From contig CAWDUX010000003.1 in the NCBI GenBank assembly GCA_963805605.1, positions 992,001-1,056,000 on the forward strand: DNA of 64,000 bases. The letters run 5' to 3'. A program made the position numbers and the translations under genes. Under the pieces are notes generated by a model. The model was not told the origin of the DNA. It searched no databases and saw only the letters and a program-made list of their open reading frames with translations. How positions within the stretch are numbered: position 1 is the stretch's first letter; every line of letters starts with the position of its first letter. Below are positions 52,076 through 61,504 of this stretch, in pieces. This DNA comes from Actinocatenispora sp963805605. Its GTDB lineage: Bacteria; Actinomycetota; Actinomycetes; Mycobacteriales; Micromonosporaceae.

Positions 52076-53146
52076 ATGCGACGGAGCATCGGCGTTGTCG
52101 GCTCGGGAAACATCGCCCGCGCCCTCACCGCACACCTGGCCGCGGGCGGGCACGAGGTCCGGATGTACGCCCGCCGGCCGGAGGCCCTGGCCTCGGTACG
52201 GGAGGCCGGATCGCTCACCGCCGACGGGATGCTGACCGGGACGTTCCCGGTAGCGGAGGTCACCGGCGACCCGGGCCGGCTCACCGCCGAGTGCCCGGTC
52301 GTCTTCGTCGCGACCGTGACCACCGCGTACCGGGACGTGGCCGCCGTCCTCGCGCCGGTACTGCAACCGAACCAACTGATCGTCACGTTCTCCAGCAAGT
52401 TGTTCGGCAGCGTCGAGTTCGGTGGTGCACTGCGCGTGCACGGGGCGCCGGATAGCGTCGAGGTGGTCGAGACCGACTGCATCCTGGCCGCCCGGGTAAT
52501 GCCCGACGGCACGGTACTGATGGCGCGCAAGAACTGGAACCTGCTGGGCGCGCCGCGCCGGCAGTCGGTCGAGGCTCATCTACCGCTGCTGGCGAAGCTG
52601 TTCCCCGGCCTGGAACCGGCCACCAATCTGGTACATCGCGGGGTTAGTGACTTCGGCGCGATGGCACACGTGGTGATCTCCTACGCCAATCTCAGCAAGA
52701 TCGACCGGGCCGAGCCGGTGCTGTTCTACGAGGAGGGCCTATCCGAGCGCACGGTGCGGCTGTTGGCGGCGACCGAGCAGGAGTTCCGTACGGTCGCCGA
52801 GGCGTACGGGGCGTCCCTGCTGCCGATGCCGGAGATCCTGAACCGCTACTACGGTGCTGACAGCAGCGATCTGCTCAGCGCCATGCGCTCGGCCCGACCG
52901 TACCGCGGGGTGCTGGCACCGACCAGCGTCGACGACCGGCTGCTGCGTGAGGACGTGATCAACACGCTGGTGCCGTTGGAGCAGTTGGCCGAGCTCGCAG
53001 GTGTCCGTACCCCGATGGTCAGCGCGATGATCAGTCTGGCCGGCACCCTCGCAGGTGCGGACTACCGCACGACCGGGCGCACGTTGCTGCGGCTGGGGCT
53101 GGCCGACCTGGACCATGCGGCCCTGTTGGACTGGCTAGGCAACTGA
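52076..53146 (+). CDS. Opine dehydrogenase-like protein (octopine/nopaline dehydrogenase family)
   Basis: 356-aa NAD(P)-dependent enzyme. N-terminal Rossmann fold with GVVGSGNIARAL at residues 6-17, then an all-helical C-terminal domain (about 185-356) with GAMAHVVISYAN near 200-211, the place of the catalytic His in octopine dehydrogenase. Family members join an amino acid to a keto acid by reductive amination; opine-metallophore enzymes belong here. ATG 52076 has AGGAGGG 6 nt upstream. A SAM methyltransferase gene follows 22 bp later and may modify the product. The actual substrates are unknown. Confidence 0.8.
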   Translation: MRRSIGVVGSGNIARALTAHLAAGGHEVRMYARRPEALASVREAGSLTADGMLTGTFPVAEVTGDPGRLTAECPVVFVATVTTAYRDVAAVLAPVLQPNQLIVTFSSKLFGSVEFGGALRVHGAPDSVEVVETDCILAARVMPDGTVLMARKNWNLLGAPRRQSVEAHLPLLAKLFPGLEPATNLVHRGVSDFGAMAHVVISYANLSKIDRAEPVLFYEEGLSERTVRLLAATEQEFRTVAEAYGASLLPMPEILNRYYGADSSDLLSAMRSARPYRGVLAPTSVDDRLLREDVINTLVPLEQLAELAGVRTPMVSAMISLAGTLAGADYRTTGRTLLRLGLADLDHAALLDWLGN

Positions 53147-53168
53147 CGATGCCCGGAGAGGACGACCT

Positions 53169-53945
53169 GTGACTTCCACCGACACCACCCGTACCGACTG
53201 GTCCGGTCTGCTGGCCGGCTGGGACGCCCAGCAGACCGGCTATCTGCCGGAACGGGAAGCCCGCTTCACCGCCATGCTGGACGTACTCGCCGCGTTGCTG
53301 CCGGACAGCTTCCTCGCGGTCGACCTGGCCTGCGGTCCCGGTTCACTCAGTTGCCGGCTGCTGGAACGTTTCCCTGGCGCCCGTTGCGTGGCGGTCGATC
53401 TGGATCCGGTACTGGTGGAAGTCGGCCGGCAGACCACGGCGACCTTCGGTGAGCGGCTGCGCTGGGTCGAAGCAGACGTCGGCGCACCGGATCTGGCCGC
53501 CGCCCTCGAGGTGGACCGGGTCGACGCGGTACTGAGCAGTACCGCGCTGCACTGGTTGCCCGCCGACCGGCTCACCGCCCTGTACGGTCGACTGGGCGAG
53601 CTGGTGCGCCCCGGTGGGGTCTTCCTCAACGCCGACAACATCCCGTTCACCCGCGGCCAGAGCCCGTTCCAGACCATGGCCGAGACCCACCGGGCGGCAG
53701 CCGCCACGGCCGCCTTTGGCGAGGACATGTCCAGCGGTTTCCGGGACTGGTTCGCACGGGCCAGTGCCAGCCCTCAACTCGCGGACGCGTTCGCGGAACG
53801 GGAACGGCGCTTCGCCGCCATCGGCCGCGACCATCCCGAGCCACCCGTCGAACTGCATCTGGCCGCGCTACGGCAGGCCGGCTTCGCCGCCGTGGACGTG
53901 GTCTGGCAGCAGCTCGACGACCGGATCATCGCCGCGGTACGGTGA
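53169..53945 (+). CDS. Class I SAM-dependent methyltransferase
   Basis: 258-aa methyltransferase. Motif I AVDLACGPGSLS near residues 43-54, acidic end of strand 2 AVDLDP near 70-75, and a motif IV region AVLSSTALHWLP near 120-131. The fold is complete. The GTG start with GGAGAGGACGACCT upstream is chosen. It directly follows the opine-dehydrogenase-like gene in the same operon and converges, 15 bp away, on the amidase gene. Acceptor unknown. Confidence 0.87.
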   Translation: MTSTDTTRTDWSGLLAGWDAQQTGYLPEREARFTAMLDVLAALLPDSFLAVDLACGPGSLSCRLLERFPGARCVAVDLDPVLVEVGRQTTATFGERLRWVEADVGAPDLAAALEVDRVDAVLSSTALHWLPADRLTALYGRLGELVRPGGVFLNADNIPFTRGQSPFQTMAETHRAAAATAAFGEDMSSGFRDWFARASASPQLADAFAERERRFAAIGRDHPEPPVELHLAALRQAGFAAVDVVWQQLDDRIIAAVR

Positions 53946-53960
53946 GCCCCGCTTCCGAGC

Positions 53961-55493
53961 TCATTGCGCTACCGGGCCGGGGAAGCCTCCATCGAGCTCC
54001 TCCATCGCCTGGGCGACCCGCAGGCACAGCGGGTCGGCGCCGCGGGCAGCGATGACCTGCATTCCGACCGGCAGACCGTTGACCAGGCCGGCCGGCACCG
54101 AGGTCGCCGGATGCCCGGTGACGTTGAACGGGCTGGTGTTGACGACCATGTCCAACGCCGAACCGATCCAGTCCTCTCGGCTGGTCGCGTCGTCCGGCAG
54201 GACCCGCGGCAGGTAGGGCACCGTCGGGGTGACCAGTACGTCCACCTCGGACAGCGCCCGGTCGTATGCGGCGGTGAGATGTGCGGCCAAGCGCATCGCG
54301 GCCGCCAGATGCCAGCCCGGTGCCCGGTCACCCGGGTGGGTGCCAGCGGCACTGGAGAACCGGACCGTGTCAGCCAGCCACTTCGGGTGCGCGGCGCGCC
54401 GGGTGGCGACGTGGGAGACCAGGTCCGGGTCGCCGTCCAGCGAACTCTGCGCCGAACCCAGGTTGCCGGCGAGCATGTCCCGTACACCGGCATGCGTGAT
54501 GATCACCATCGCCAGTGCACCGCCCCGGGTATGCACCGGAACGCTCACCTCCCGGACGCTCGCACCGGCGGCGGCCAGCCGGTCACAGGCCGCCCGCACG
54601 GTGTCGTCCACCGCCGGTTCGGACAGCCCGGGCACGCCGAAGGACTCACGTACCAGACCGATGCGCAGGCCCCGCACCCCGTCGTGCAGGCCGGACAACC
54701 AGTCAGGTCCCGGTGCCGGTAGACACTGGCGAAGGTCCCGGCCGTCGGGCCGGTCCAGCTCGGCCATCACCCGCGCGGCCAGTTCGCTGGTCCGGGTCAG
54801 TGGACCCAGCCCGTCCTGCACGGCGGTGAACGCCATCGCTCCGGTGTAGGGAACCAGACCACGGCTCGGCTTGTGGCCGACCAGACCCGTGCCCGAGGCC
54901 GGCGCCCGTACGCTCCCGCCCTGGTCACCGCCGATTCCGAAGTCGACCAGACCGGCGCAGACCAGTGCCGCGCAGCCCGACGAGGAGCCGAAGGTCGCCC
55001 GGGCCGCGTCCCACGGGTTGGTCACCGGCCCCAGCGCACTGGTGTAGGAGGAGGCGGACACGCCCAGGTCCTCGGCGTTGGCGTTGCCCACCAGGGTGGC
55101 ACCGGCAGCGAGCAGCAACCGAACCACGGCGGCGTCCTCGGCCGGGGTGTGTCCCTCTACCAGCAGCGAGCCGGCGCTCATCGGCCAGCCGGCCACCGAG
55201 ATGCTCGACTTGGCCACCCAGCGCAGGTCGGCCAGCGGTCCGGCCGGCGCGCCCGCCACCTTTCCCTGCACGTACCAGGCGTTGTACGGGTTGTCGGCCG
55301 GAGCGGGGCGGGTCCAGCTGCGGGTCGGCAGCGGCGGCCGTACCTCCTCAAACCACGCAGCGATCTCATCGTGGGCCCCGGCCATGGCGGCGCCGAGCTC
55401 GCTGTAGAGCTTGACGTCCTCGTCACTCAGCCCTAGCCCGTACTGCGCTGACCGCGCCGCCACCTCGGTAACACTGGGTGCTGTCCACGCCAT
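53961..55493 (-). CDS. Amidase signature family enzyme
   Basis: 510-aa amidase of the GatA/aryl-amidase fold. The Ser-cisSer-Lys triad is present: K95 in WVAKSSISVAGW, cis-Ser about S171 in FGSSSGCAA, nucleophile S194 in GGDQGGSVRAPAS. ATG 55493 has GGAGG 6 nt upstream; an 18-residue longer version lacks homology at its start. No glutamine-tRNA ligase neighbours (gatB/C) occur, so it is a catabolic or detoxifying amidase. Confidence 0.9.
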   Translation of the reverse strand: MAWTAPSVTEVAARSAQYGLGLSDEDVKLYSELGAAMAGAHDEIAAWFEEVRPPLPTRSWTRPAPADNPYNAWYVQGKVAGAPAGPLADLRWVAKSSISVAGWPMSAGSLLVEGHTPAEDAAVVRLLLAAGATLVGNANAEDLGVSASSYTSALGPVTNPWDAARATFGSSSGCAALVCAGLVDFGIGGDQGGSVRAPASGTGLVGHKPSRGLVPYTGAMAFTAVQDGLGPLTRTSELAARVMAELDRPDGRDLRQCLPAPGPDWLSGLHDGVRGLRIGLVRESFGVPGLSEPAVDDTVRAACDRLAAAGASVREVSVPVHTRGGALAMVIITHAGVRDMLAGNLGSAQSSLDGDPDLVSHVATRRAAHPKWLADTVRFSSAAGTHPGDRAPGWHLAAAMRLAAHLTAAYDRALSEVDVLVTPTVPYLPRVLPDDATSREDWIGSALDMVVNTSPFNVTGHPATSVPAGLVNGLPVGMQVIAARGADPLCLRVAQAMEELDGGFPGPVAQ

Positions 55494-56100
55494 GCCGACC
55501 TCCAGGAAACGAGTCAGTCCTTCGTAACAACTGGTGACCAAACCCATGTGTCGAAGGGGGAATCTGCCGTACTCACTGAACGACTATGCGGCCTGTCCGG
55601 AGCCGGCTCGCGAGGCCGGCGGCCACCTGGGAAAGAGGTGCCGAAAAGGCTTGAAGAACTGCCCGGGATCGTACCGACGAATAGCACTGCGGGGATGTCC
55701 CGTGTCCGGTCCGAAACAATTTACCGTCGGCATCTTCCCGGCAAAACACCCGCATCAGGTGATCCAGGGCAGTGTCCCACGCTGCGAGGGACAGCCGCCG
55801 CGCGCACACCGGCGCTGCGCCGCCCGGGCGACAGTCCGGCCCATTTTGACGCACTGCGATGAGTACATTTCCCGGCGCGATCGGGCCGGCATTCCATGTC
55901 CTTGCCAGCTCAATGACATCGGATACAAGAATGACGGGTAACCATTCCGCGCACCGACCCGACCGCGCCGCGCACACGGCGTACGCAATGGCGATTCCGG
56001 AACCTGTCAAGCCGCATTACGCAATGAACCGGCCGATCTCCGGTCTCCGCGACCTCCACGGCATGTAACTACAGAAAGTAGCGTCACGCGATGCGCCCGC
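55494..56100. other. 607-bp region without a convincing gene
   Basis: It lies between the amidase start and the end of the aminotransferase gene, both leftward. GC is lower than in the flanking genes. It should hold the amidase promoter. Open frames on both strands show no family features, mixed codon use and many cysteines. One small hairpin (CTAC-AGAAA-GTAG near 56069-56081) precedes the aminotransferase end. It may be a decayed gene. Confidence 0.5.
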
Positions 56101-57117
56101 TCACCACGTCCCTGCGGACGCGACCCGTACCAGAACGTCGTTGCTGTCCGGCAGACCGATCGTGACCCGCACGCCCTCCCCGTCGAACGAATGCACCAGC
56201 AGCCCAGCCGCCTCCGCCGCCACGGCGAACGCTGAACTACCGGCTCCCAACGGCAGCCAGACGAAGTTGCCCGCACTGTCCGGCGCCTCGAGACCCGCAG
56301 CCCGCAGCTCGCGTACCACCCGGTCCCGCTCAGCGGCAATCGCCCGGTGCTGCTCGGCGAACGAGTCCGCGGCGTCCAACGCGGCGATCGCCGCTTCCTG
56401 CGCCACCTGCGGGACCAGGAACGGCATCGTCACCGCACGCAGCCCGGCGATCGGCCCCGGCTGCCCGATCGCGTACCCGATCCGCAGGCCGGCCAGTCCA
56501 TAGGCCTTGGAGAAGCTGCGCAGCACCACTACGTTCGGATAACGCTGGTAGAGCCGCAGGCCGTCGGCGCTCGCCGGATCCGTACAGAACTCGCGGTAGA
56601 CCTCGTCGAGAACCACGAAGACCCGGGGCGGTACCTGGTCGAGGAAATGTACGAGCTCGTCCTCGCCCACGCTGGTACCGGTCGGGTTGTTCGGATTGCA
56701 GATGAACACCAGCTTGCTGCGCCGCCGCCGGGCGGCACGGGCCATCGCCGGCAGGTCATGGCGGTGACCGTCCAGAGGTACCCGACGCACCGGGATCCGC
56801 ATCCCCTCCGCGATCAACGGATAGCCCTCGAACGACCGCCAGGCGAACACCGCCTCACCGCGGGACCTGCCCACCAGATGCAGCATCTGCTGGATCAGTC
56901 CGGAGGCACCGGCGCCCACCGTGACATGCTCGGCCGGTATACCGTGGTGCTTGGCGATCGCGTCGACCAGAACCTGCGGATATACCTCCGGATAGCGGTT
57001 GGCGGTGCCGACCGCCTGCCGCATCGCAGCGAGCACCGACGGCGGCGGCGGGAAGGGACTCTCGTTCGCGTCCGCACGGTGCACTGTGGACGGTACTGGG
57101 GCCGGCTGCGGGACCAT
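56101..57117 (-). CDS. HisC-like PLP aminotransferase
   Basis: 338-aa fold-type I aminotransferase of the histidinol-phosphate group. Seen: DANESPFPPPP near residues 16-26 (substrate-binding NE), NPNNPTGT near 141-148, D171 in VVLDEVY that bonds the PLP ring nitrogen, and Schiff-base K204 in RSFSKAYGLAGLRIGYA. No other his genes lie nearby, so it may be an aromatic-amino-acid transaminase or belong to the cluster to the right (inference). ATG 57117 follows GAGGAACGTC. Confidence 0.87.
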   Translation of the reverse strand: MVPQPAPVPSTVHRADANESPFPPPPSVLAAMRQAVGTANRYPEVYPQVLVDAIAKHHGIPAEHVTVGAGASGLIQQMLHLVGRSRGEAVFAWRSFEGYPLIAEGMRIPVRRVPLDGHRHDLPAMARAARRRRSKLVFICNPNNPTGTSVGEDELVHFLDQVPPRVFVVLDEVYREFCTDPASADGLRLYQRYPNVVVLRSFSKAYGLAGLRIGYAIGQPGPIAGLRAVTMPFLVPQVAQEAAIAALDAADSFAEQHRAIAAERDRVVRELRAAGLEAPDSAGNFVWLPLGAGSSAFAVAAEAAGLLVHSFDGEGVRVTIGLPDSNDVLVRVASAGTW

Positions 57118-57364
57118 GACGTTCCTCCACGACTCGATGAGCGACCTCCCTCGACGCTAGGGTCGGGCGGGGTCGCACCGGAGCGCCGTCCGGCCCGGCC
57201 ACGAGGCAGCCGGTGGCAGTGCCCGACCGGGCACCCCGGTCTTCTCGCCCGGCGTCGCCTTGGGCCGCCGGGTGCTCGGTGGCACCGTCAGGACGGTGCG
57301 CTCGGCACCATCGCGACGCGCAGCGCAAACCGAGGTTGATCCACCACAACAGCCGGGAGCCGCC

Positions 57365-58963
57365 GTGGTCGTCACCGTCCCCACTGTCCGTACCGCATCC
57401 CGGGTCGCCACCCTGATGGTGGTATGCCTGGCGCTGTTCATGGCGCTACTGGACAGTGTCGCGATCAGCGTCGCGCTCCCGGTGATCCGGGCCGACCTGC
57501 ACACCGACGTCGCGGGACTGGTCTGGATCGCCGACGGCTATGTCCTGGTCTTCGCGGCGCTGCTGCTCACCTCCGGCAGCCTGGGTGACCGGTTCGGCCG
57601 CACCGGCATGTTCCAGGCCGGACTCGCGGTGTTCACCGCCGGGTCCGCGGTGTGCGCGGCCGCGCCCGGGCTCGGCGTACTGGTCACCGGACGGATCCTG
57701 CAGGGCCTCGGTGCCGCGCTGGTCACCCCGCAGACTCTGGCGATCCTGACCAGCGCATTTCCCGGCGACAAGCAACGGGCCAGGGCGTTCGGCATCTGGT
57801 CCGGGGTGTCCGGGCTGGCATTGCTGCTCGGCCCGGTGCTCGGGGGGATACTGGTCGGCACCTGGGGCTGGCAGGCGATCTTCCTGGTCAACGTGCCAGT
57901 GGGGATCCTTGCCCTCATCCTGGGCGGGCGGACACTGCCGACAGACCGGCCACAGCGCCCGGACCTGCCGCTCCACCGTGCGGTGGACCTACCCGGCCAG
58001 GTACTGACCGTACTGTGGCTGGGTAGCGTGACCTACGCGCTGATCGAGGGAAGCCGGCTCGGCTGGGGGTCCCCGGTCATCATCGGAACCCTGGTGGTGT
58101 CCGCATCCGCGTTCGTGGCCCTGCTCCTGGTGGAGCGCAACAGCGAACATCCGATGCTGCGACTGGGCCTGTTCCGCTCGCTCACCTTCTCGGCCAGTAC
58201 CGTCGTGATCGCCCTGGTGGCGTTCGGCCTGTACGCCTCGTTCTTCCTGATCAGCCTGTTCCTGCAGCAGGTACAGCACTACCCGGCTGCGGCAACCGGC
58301 GTACGGTTCCTGCCCGCCATGCTCGCTGTGGTGGTGGCTTCCCCACTCGCCGGGCTGCTGGCCGGTCGGGTCGGCGCCCGGGTGCCGGTGGTACTGGGTT
58401 GTGTCCTGATCGGCGGGAGCCTGCTGATGCTGGCCCGGGTCGGCAGCACCCAGGCGTACGCGAGCTGGTGGCCGTGGCTGGTCTCCTTCGGCCTCGGGGT
58501 CGGCCTGGCGATACCGCCGGTCAACAGTGCCCTGATGGGCAGCGTGGCGCCGCAGCACGCCGGGCTCGCCTCCGCGACCGGTGAGAGCGGTCAGCAGGTC
58601 GGTGCGCTGGTCGGAATCGCTCTGCTCGGTGCGCTGGTCAGCAACAAGTTCGGGCAGGTGGTGTCCGACGGCGCGGCGGCCGCCGGGTTGTCCGCACACG
58701 ACACGGCGGCTCTGGCCCGCAGCCTGTTCAGCGGTGGTGGCGGCCAACTCCACGCCGGCTCCCGGGTCGGCGCCCTGGTCTCGCGGGCACTCACCGGCGG
58801 CGTACACACCGCGCTGACCGCCGCCGGAGTGGCGGCACTGGTCGGTGCGGTGGTGGGAATGGCCATCCGGGCGCCCCATGGCGATCGGCAGGATGCACCG
58901 GCCGCCGCGTCCGACGCGGCGGCCGGTGACGTACCGGCCGCCGGTCCGGCACCCCTCAGCTGA
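57365..58963 (+). CDS. DHA2-family MFS drug exporter, 14 TM
   Basis: 532-aa EmrB/QacA-type efflux pump. TM1 carries LLDSVAISVALPVIRADL (the LDxTIVNVALP motif), then GSLGDRFGRTGMF, and motif C GVSGLALLLGPVLGGILVGT in TM5; about 14 TM segments. The GTG start at 57365 is chosen because GGGAG lies 8 nt upstream and TM1 begins soon after; longer upstream residues are basic and unlike the family. It is divergent from the aminotransferase and overlaps the convergent monooxygenase by 8 bp. It probably exports the product of the cluster on the right. Confidence 0.9.
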   Translation: MVVTVPTVRTASRVATLMVVCLALFMALLDSVAISVALPVIRADLHTDVAGLVWIADGYVLVFAALLLTSGSLGDRFGRTGMFQAGLAVFTAGSAVCAAAPGLGVLVTGRILQGLGAALVTPQTLAILTSAFPGDKQRARAFGIWSGVSGLALLLGPVLGGILVGTWGWQAIFLVNVPVGILALILGGRTLPTDRPQRPDLPLHRAVDLPGQVLTVLWLGSVTYALIEGSRLGWGSPVIIGTLVVSASAFVALLLVERNSEHPMLRLGLFRSLTFSASTVVIALVAFGLYASFFLISLFLQQVQHYPAAATGVRFLPAMLAVVVASPLAGLLAGRVGARVPVVLGCVLIGGSLLMLARVGSTQAYASWWPWLVSFGLGVGLAIPPVNSALMGSVAPQHAGLASATGESGQQVGALVGIALLGALVSNKFGQVVSDGAAAAGLSAHDTAALARSLFSGGGGQLHAGSRVGALVSRALTGGVHTALTAAGVAALVGAVVGMAIRAPHGDRQDAPAAASDAAAGDVPAAGPAPLS

Positions 58964-60158
58964 CCGCTGCCGAGTCGGCGAGCAGTTCCGGCGGGCGCTG
59001 GATCTCCCGCCACATCTTCGGTCCGCTCGCTGCGATCACCACCTTCGCCACCCGGTTCACCGCCCACCGCAGTGCCGGGTTACGGATCGGCTTGAAGCCG
59101 TTGACCCGCATCACCCGTTGGCGGATCCACTCCACCCGTGGCCGGCGGCGCTGCTCGTACGCCCGCAACCCGGAGACCACGTCGTCGGCTGCGGCCAGCG
59201 CATCGCCGAGCACCACGCCGTCCTCGATTGCCTGGCAGGCGCCCTGACCGAGGTCGGTTGGTAGGGTGTGTGCGGCATCGCCGAGCAACGTCACCGGCCC
59301 GTCACCCCAGGTGGGCAACCATTCGTGGTAGAAGACGTGGGTGCGGGTCGCCTTCTCCGGCGGGGTCCGGCCGACGAACTCGCGGGGCAGATCGCCGAGC
59401 ATGTCAGCCAGTTCCGCGGCCCGCTTCCATGTCCCCTGCGGGTCGTCGCCCTCGGCGGGCCGGGCGCAGGACAGTGTCCACACCACCCGGTTGTGGCCGA
59501 TCACCCAGGCGCCGCCGCCGATCCCGCTCTCCGGGTCTGAGAACAGGTGCACCACACCCCGGTGCAGACCGCACGTGCCGGTGGCGATGCCGCGGTAGGT
59601 GGAGCGTCCGGCGTCGAGCAGCGGCAACGACCCGTGCAACTGCTTGAGAATCGTGGAGCGGACCCCGTCGGCGCCGATCAGTGCGGCCCCAGCGACCGTG
59701 CCACCGCCAGATAGGCGCGCCGTGGCTCCAGCGCCGGGGGTGGTGTTGTAACCGTCGATACCCTGGCCGTAGTGCAGTTGCACCCCGCGCTGCGCACACT
59801 GCTCTCGCAGCATCGTGATCAGGTCACGCCGACCGATGCCCAGTGCCGGCATGGCGCCCGGCGAGATGCTGTCGGCGATCTCCATCTCGAACATCACCTG
59901 CTGGCTGGAGTTGCGGCTCTGCGAACGGCGGAGCAGTTCGCCGGCCTCCAGCAACCGGTCACCCAGTCCGAGAGTACTCAACGCGGTGGTGGCGTTGCTC
60001 CAGATGGTGTGGCCGAAGCCAGCGGAAGCGGTGATCTCGTCCAGTGAACGACGTTCGTACACAGTCACCGGAATGTTGTGCCGGCTCATCGCCAGGGCGG
60101 CGGTCAGGCCGCCGACCCCGGCACCGGCCACCACGATCGGTGCGGTCAGGTCCTTCAC
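58956..60158 (-). CDS. FAD-dependent monooxygenase (PHBH-type, group A)
   Basis: 400-aa flavoprotein hydroxylase. Dinucleotide motif GAGVGGLTAALA at residues 12-23, the DG motif GADGVRS near 160-166, and the FAD ribityl-phosphate motif LLGDAAHTLPTDLGQGACQA near 288-307. It has the form of aromatic or indole hydroxylases using NAD(P)H and O2. The GTG start overlaps the stop of the upstream methyltransferase gene (GTGA). It is a paralogue of the protein encoded at 62668-63879, sharing the WREMQ/IQRPPEL end. It is last in a five-gene operon. Confidence 0.9.
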   Translation of the reverse strand: MKDLTAPIVVAGAGVGGLTAALAMSRHNIPVTVYERRSLDEITASAGFGHTIWSNATTALSTLGLGDRLLEAGELLRRSQSRNSSQQVMFEMEIADSISPGAMPALGIGRRDLITMLREQCAQRGVQLHYGQGIDGYNTTPGAGATARLSGGGTVAGAALIGADGVRSTILKQLHGSLPLLDAGRSTYRGIATGTCGLHRGVVHLFSDPESGIGGGAWVIGHNRVVWTLSCARPAEGDDPQGTWKRAAELADMLGDLPREFVGRTPPEKATRTHVFYHEWLPTWGDGPVTLLGDAAHTLPTDLGQGACQAIEDGVVLGDALAAADDVVSGLRAYEQRRRPRVEWIRQRVMRVNGFKPIRNPALRWAVNRVAKVVIAASGPKMWREIQRPPELLADSAAVS

Positions 60159-60760
60159 GCCGACCTCCTGGTCATCAGCAGCATCGCGCTGCGCGGGCGG
60201 GTGGGCAGGTACTCGATGTCAAACGTCTCGGCGAACAGCTCCTTCTCCTCCCCCGGCGCGATCATCGGTGTCATCCGGGCTGGCGCCGGTAACTCCGCCT
60301 TGTCTGCCTGGAAGCACCACAGCAGCACCTTGCCACCGGGCCGGGTGATCCGACGGATCAGCTCGGCCACCGCCACCCGCTGCGCACCGACGGTATCGTT
60401 GAGCGCACCGAAATCGCACACCAGGTCGTATTGGTCGGCCAGGCCGGGCACCGTGGCGGCGGTCAGGTCGGCGCGCAGGAACTGACACCGCTCGCCCACC
60501 CCGGCGGCACGAGCACGTGCCTGCCCCCGGCGCACCGCGACCGGCGAGAAGTCCACCCCGAGAACCGGACCGAATCCCTGTGCGGCCAGGTACACCGCCT
60601 CGGCGCCGGTACCGCAGCCAAGGTCCACCGCGGTGGGCAGTTCGGCCGGACTGAGTCGACCGGAACTCACCAGTTCCTTGAGTACCGGTCGCACCTCCTT
60701 GTCCCACGGGGCGAGGTTCATCCGGTACAGGGCGTTGTAGAACCAGGGACGCAGACGCAT
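60155..60760 (-). CDS. Class I SAM-dependent methyltransferase
   Basis: 201-aa methyltransferase. Motif I AVDLGCGTGAEAVYLA near residues 44-59, acidic VDFSP near 72-76, and CDFGALND near 114-121 as motif IV. An N-terminal WFYNALYRM region is typical of small-molecule and thiopurine-like methyltransferases. The ATG overlaps the thioesterase stop by one base (TGATG), with GGAAGGACGAG upstream. Being in the operon it should modify the cluster's product. Confidence 0.88.
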   Translation of the reverse strand: MRLRPWFYNALYRMNLAPWDKEVRPVLKELVSSGRLSPAELPTAVDLGCGTGAEAVYLAAQGFGPVLGVDFSPVAVRRGQARARAAGVGERCQFLRADLTAATVPGLADQYDLVCDFGALNDTVGAQRVAVAELIRRITRPGGKVLLWCFQADKAELPAPARMTPMIAPGEEKELFAETFDIEYLPTRPRSAMLLMTRRSA

Positions 60761-61503
60761 CAGCTCGTCCTTCCAGGTGTCAGCCGGGCGATACCGGCCC
60801 CGGCGAGGGTCAGGTCCTCCGCGACCCCGGACAGCAGCCTGCTCTGCTCGTGGTGCAGAAAGAAGTGGTTGCCGGGCAGGACCCGTACCTCGCAGCGGTC
60901 CGTGCTCTGCTGTGACCAGCCGGGCAGGCTGTCCGGCGGTGCCTCGGGATCGCCGCTGCCGCCGTACACGGTCAGCGGGCAGGTCAGGCGCGGCATCGGA
61001 TGGTAGGCGTAAGTGTCGGCGGCCTCGAAGTCGGCCCGGATGATCGGAACGAACAGATCCAGCAGCTCCTCGTCGGCCAACACCTCCTCCGGAGTGCCGG
61101 CCAGTTCCCGCAGTCTCGCCCGGAACTGCTCGTCGGGTAGCTGGTAGTCGTCGTGCAGGTTCGCCGGGTCCTGCGGGGCACCATGCCCGGAGACGAACAG
61201 ATGCACCGCCGGCCGGCCGTGGCGGTGCTCCAACCGACGGGCCAGCTCGAACGCCACCAGAGCGCCGAGACTGTGCCCGAACAGCGCGTACGGCCCATCC
61301 AGTCGGGACAGCACGGCTCTCAGGGCATCGTCGGCCAGCGCATCGACCCGGGTCAGCAGACTCTCGGCGAGCCGTGCGCCACGCCCCGGCAGTTCCACCG
61401 GCAGCACCCGGGCCGTACCCGACATCGGCTTCGCCCAGTCGCGGTAGATGCGGGCCGCCGATCCACCCGCGTAGGGCAGGCACAGCAGCTGGACCTCCGT
61501 CAT
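60760..61503 (-). CDS. Type II thioesterase (alpha/beta hydrolase)
   Basis: 247-aa editing thioesterase of NRPS/PKS systems. The catalytic triad is visible: S78 in GHSLGA, D185 in GGSGDPEAP, H213 in PGNHFF. The start MTEVQLLCLPYAGGSAA has the usual LxCLPYAGG. It removes stalled or wrong acyl groups from carrier proteins, so a carrier-protein-based assembly line is expected nearby. ATG 61503 lies one base after the stop of the acyl-CoA dehydrogenase gene. It is the best marker of a biosynthetic cluster in the window. Confidence 0.93.
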   Translation of the reverse strand: MTEVQLLCLPYAGGSAARIYRDWAKPMSGTARVLPVELPGRGARLAESLLTRVDALADDALRAVLSRLDGPYALFGHSLGALVAFELARRLEHRHGRPAVHLFVSGHGAPQDPANLHDDYQLPDEQFRARLRELAGTPEEVLADEELLDLFVPIIRADFEAADTYAYHPMPRLTCPLTVYGGSGDPEAPPDSLPGWSQQSTDRCEVRVLPGNHFFLHHEQSRLLSGVAEDLTLAGAGIARLTPGRTS

Positions 61504-61504
61504 G

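Noticed and set aside
55573..56010. A 145-codon leftward frame in the 607-bp gap
   Set aside because: Frequent Cys/Arg, no domain and no good start signal; not enough to call a gene.
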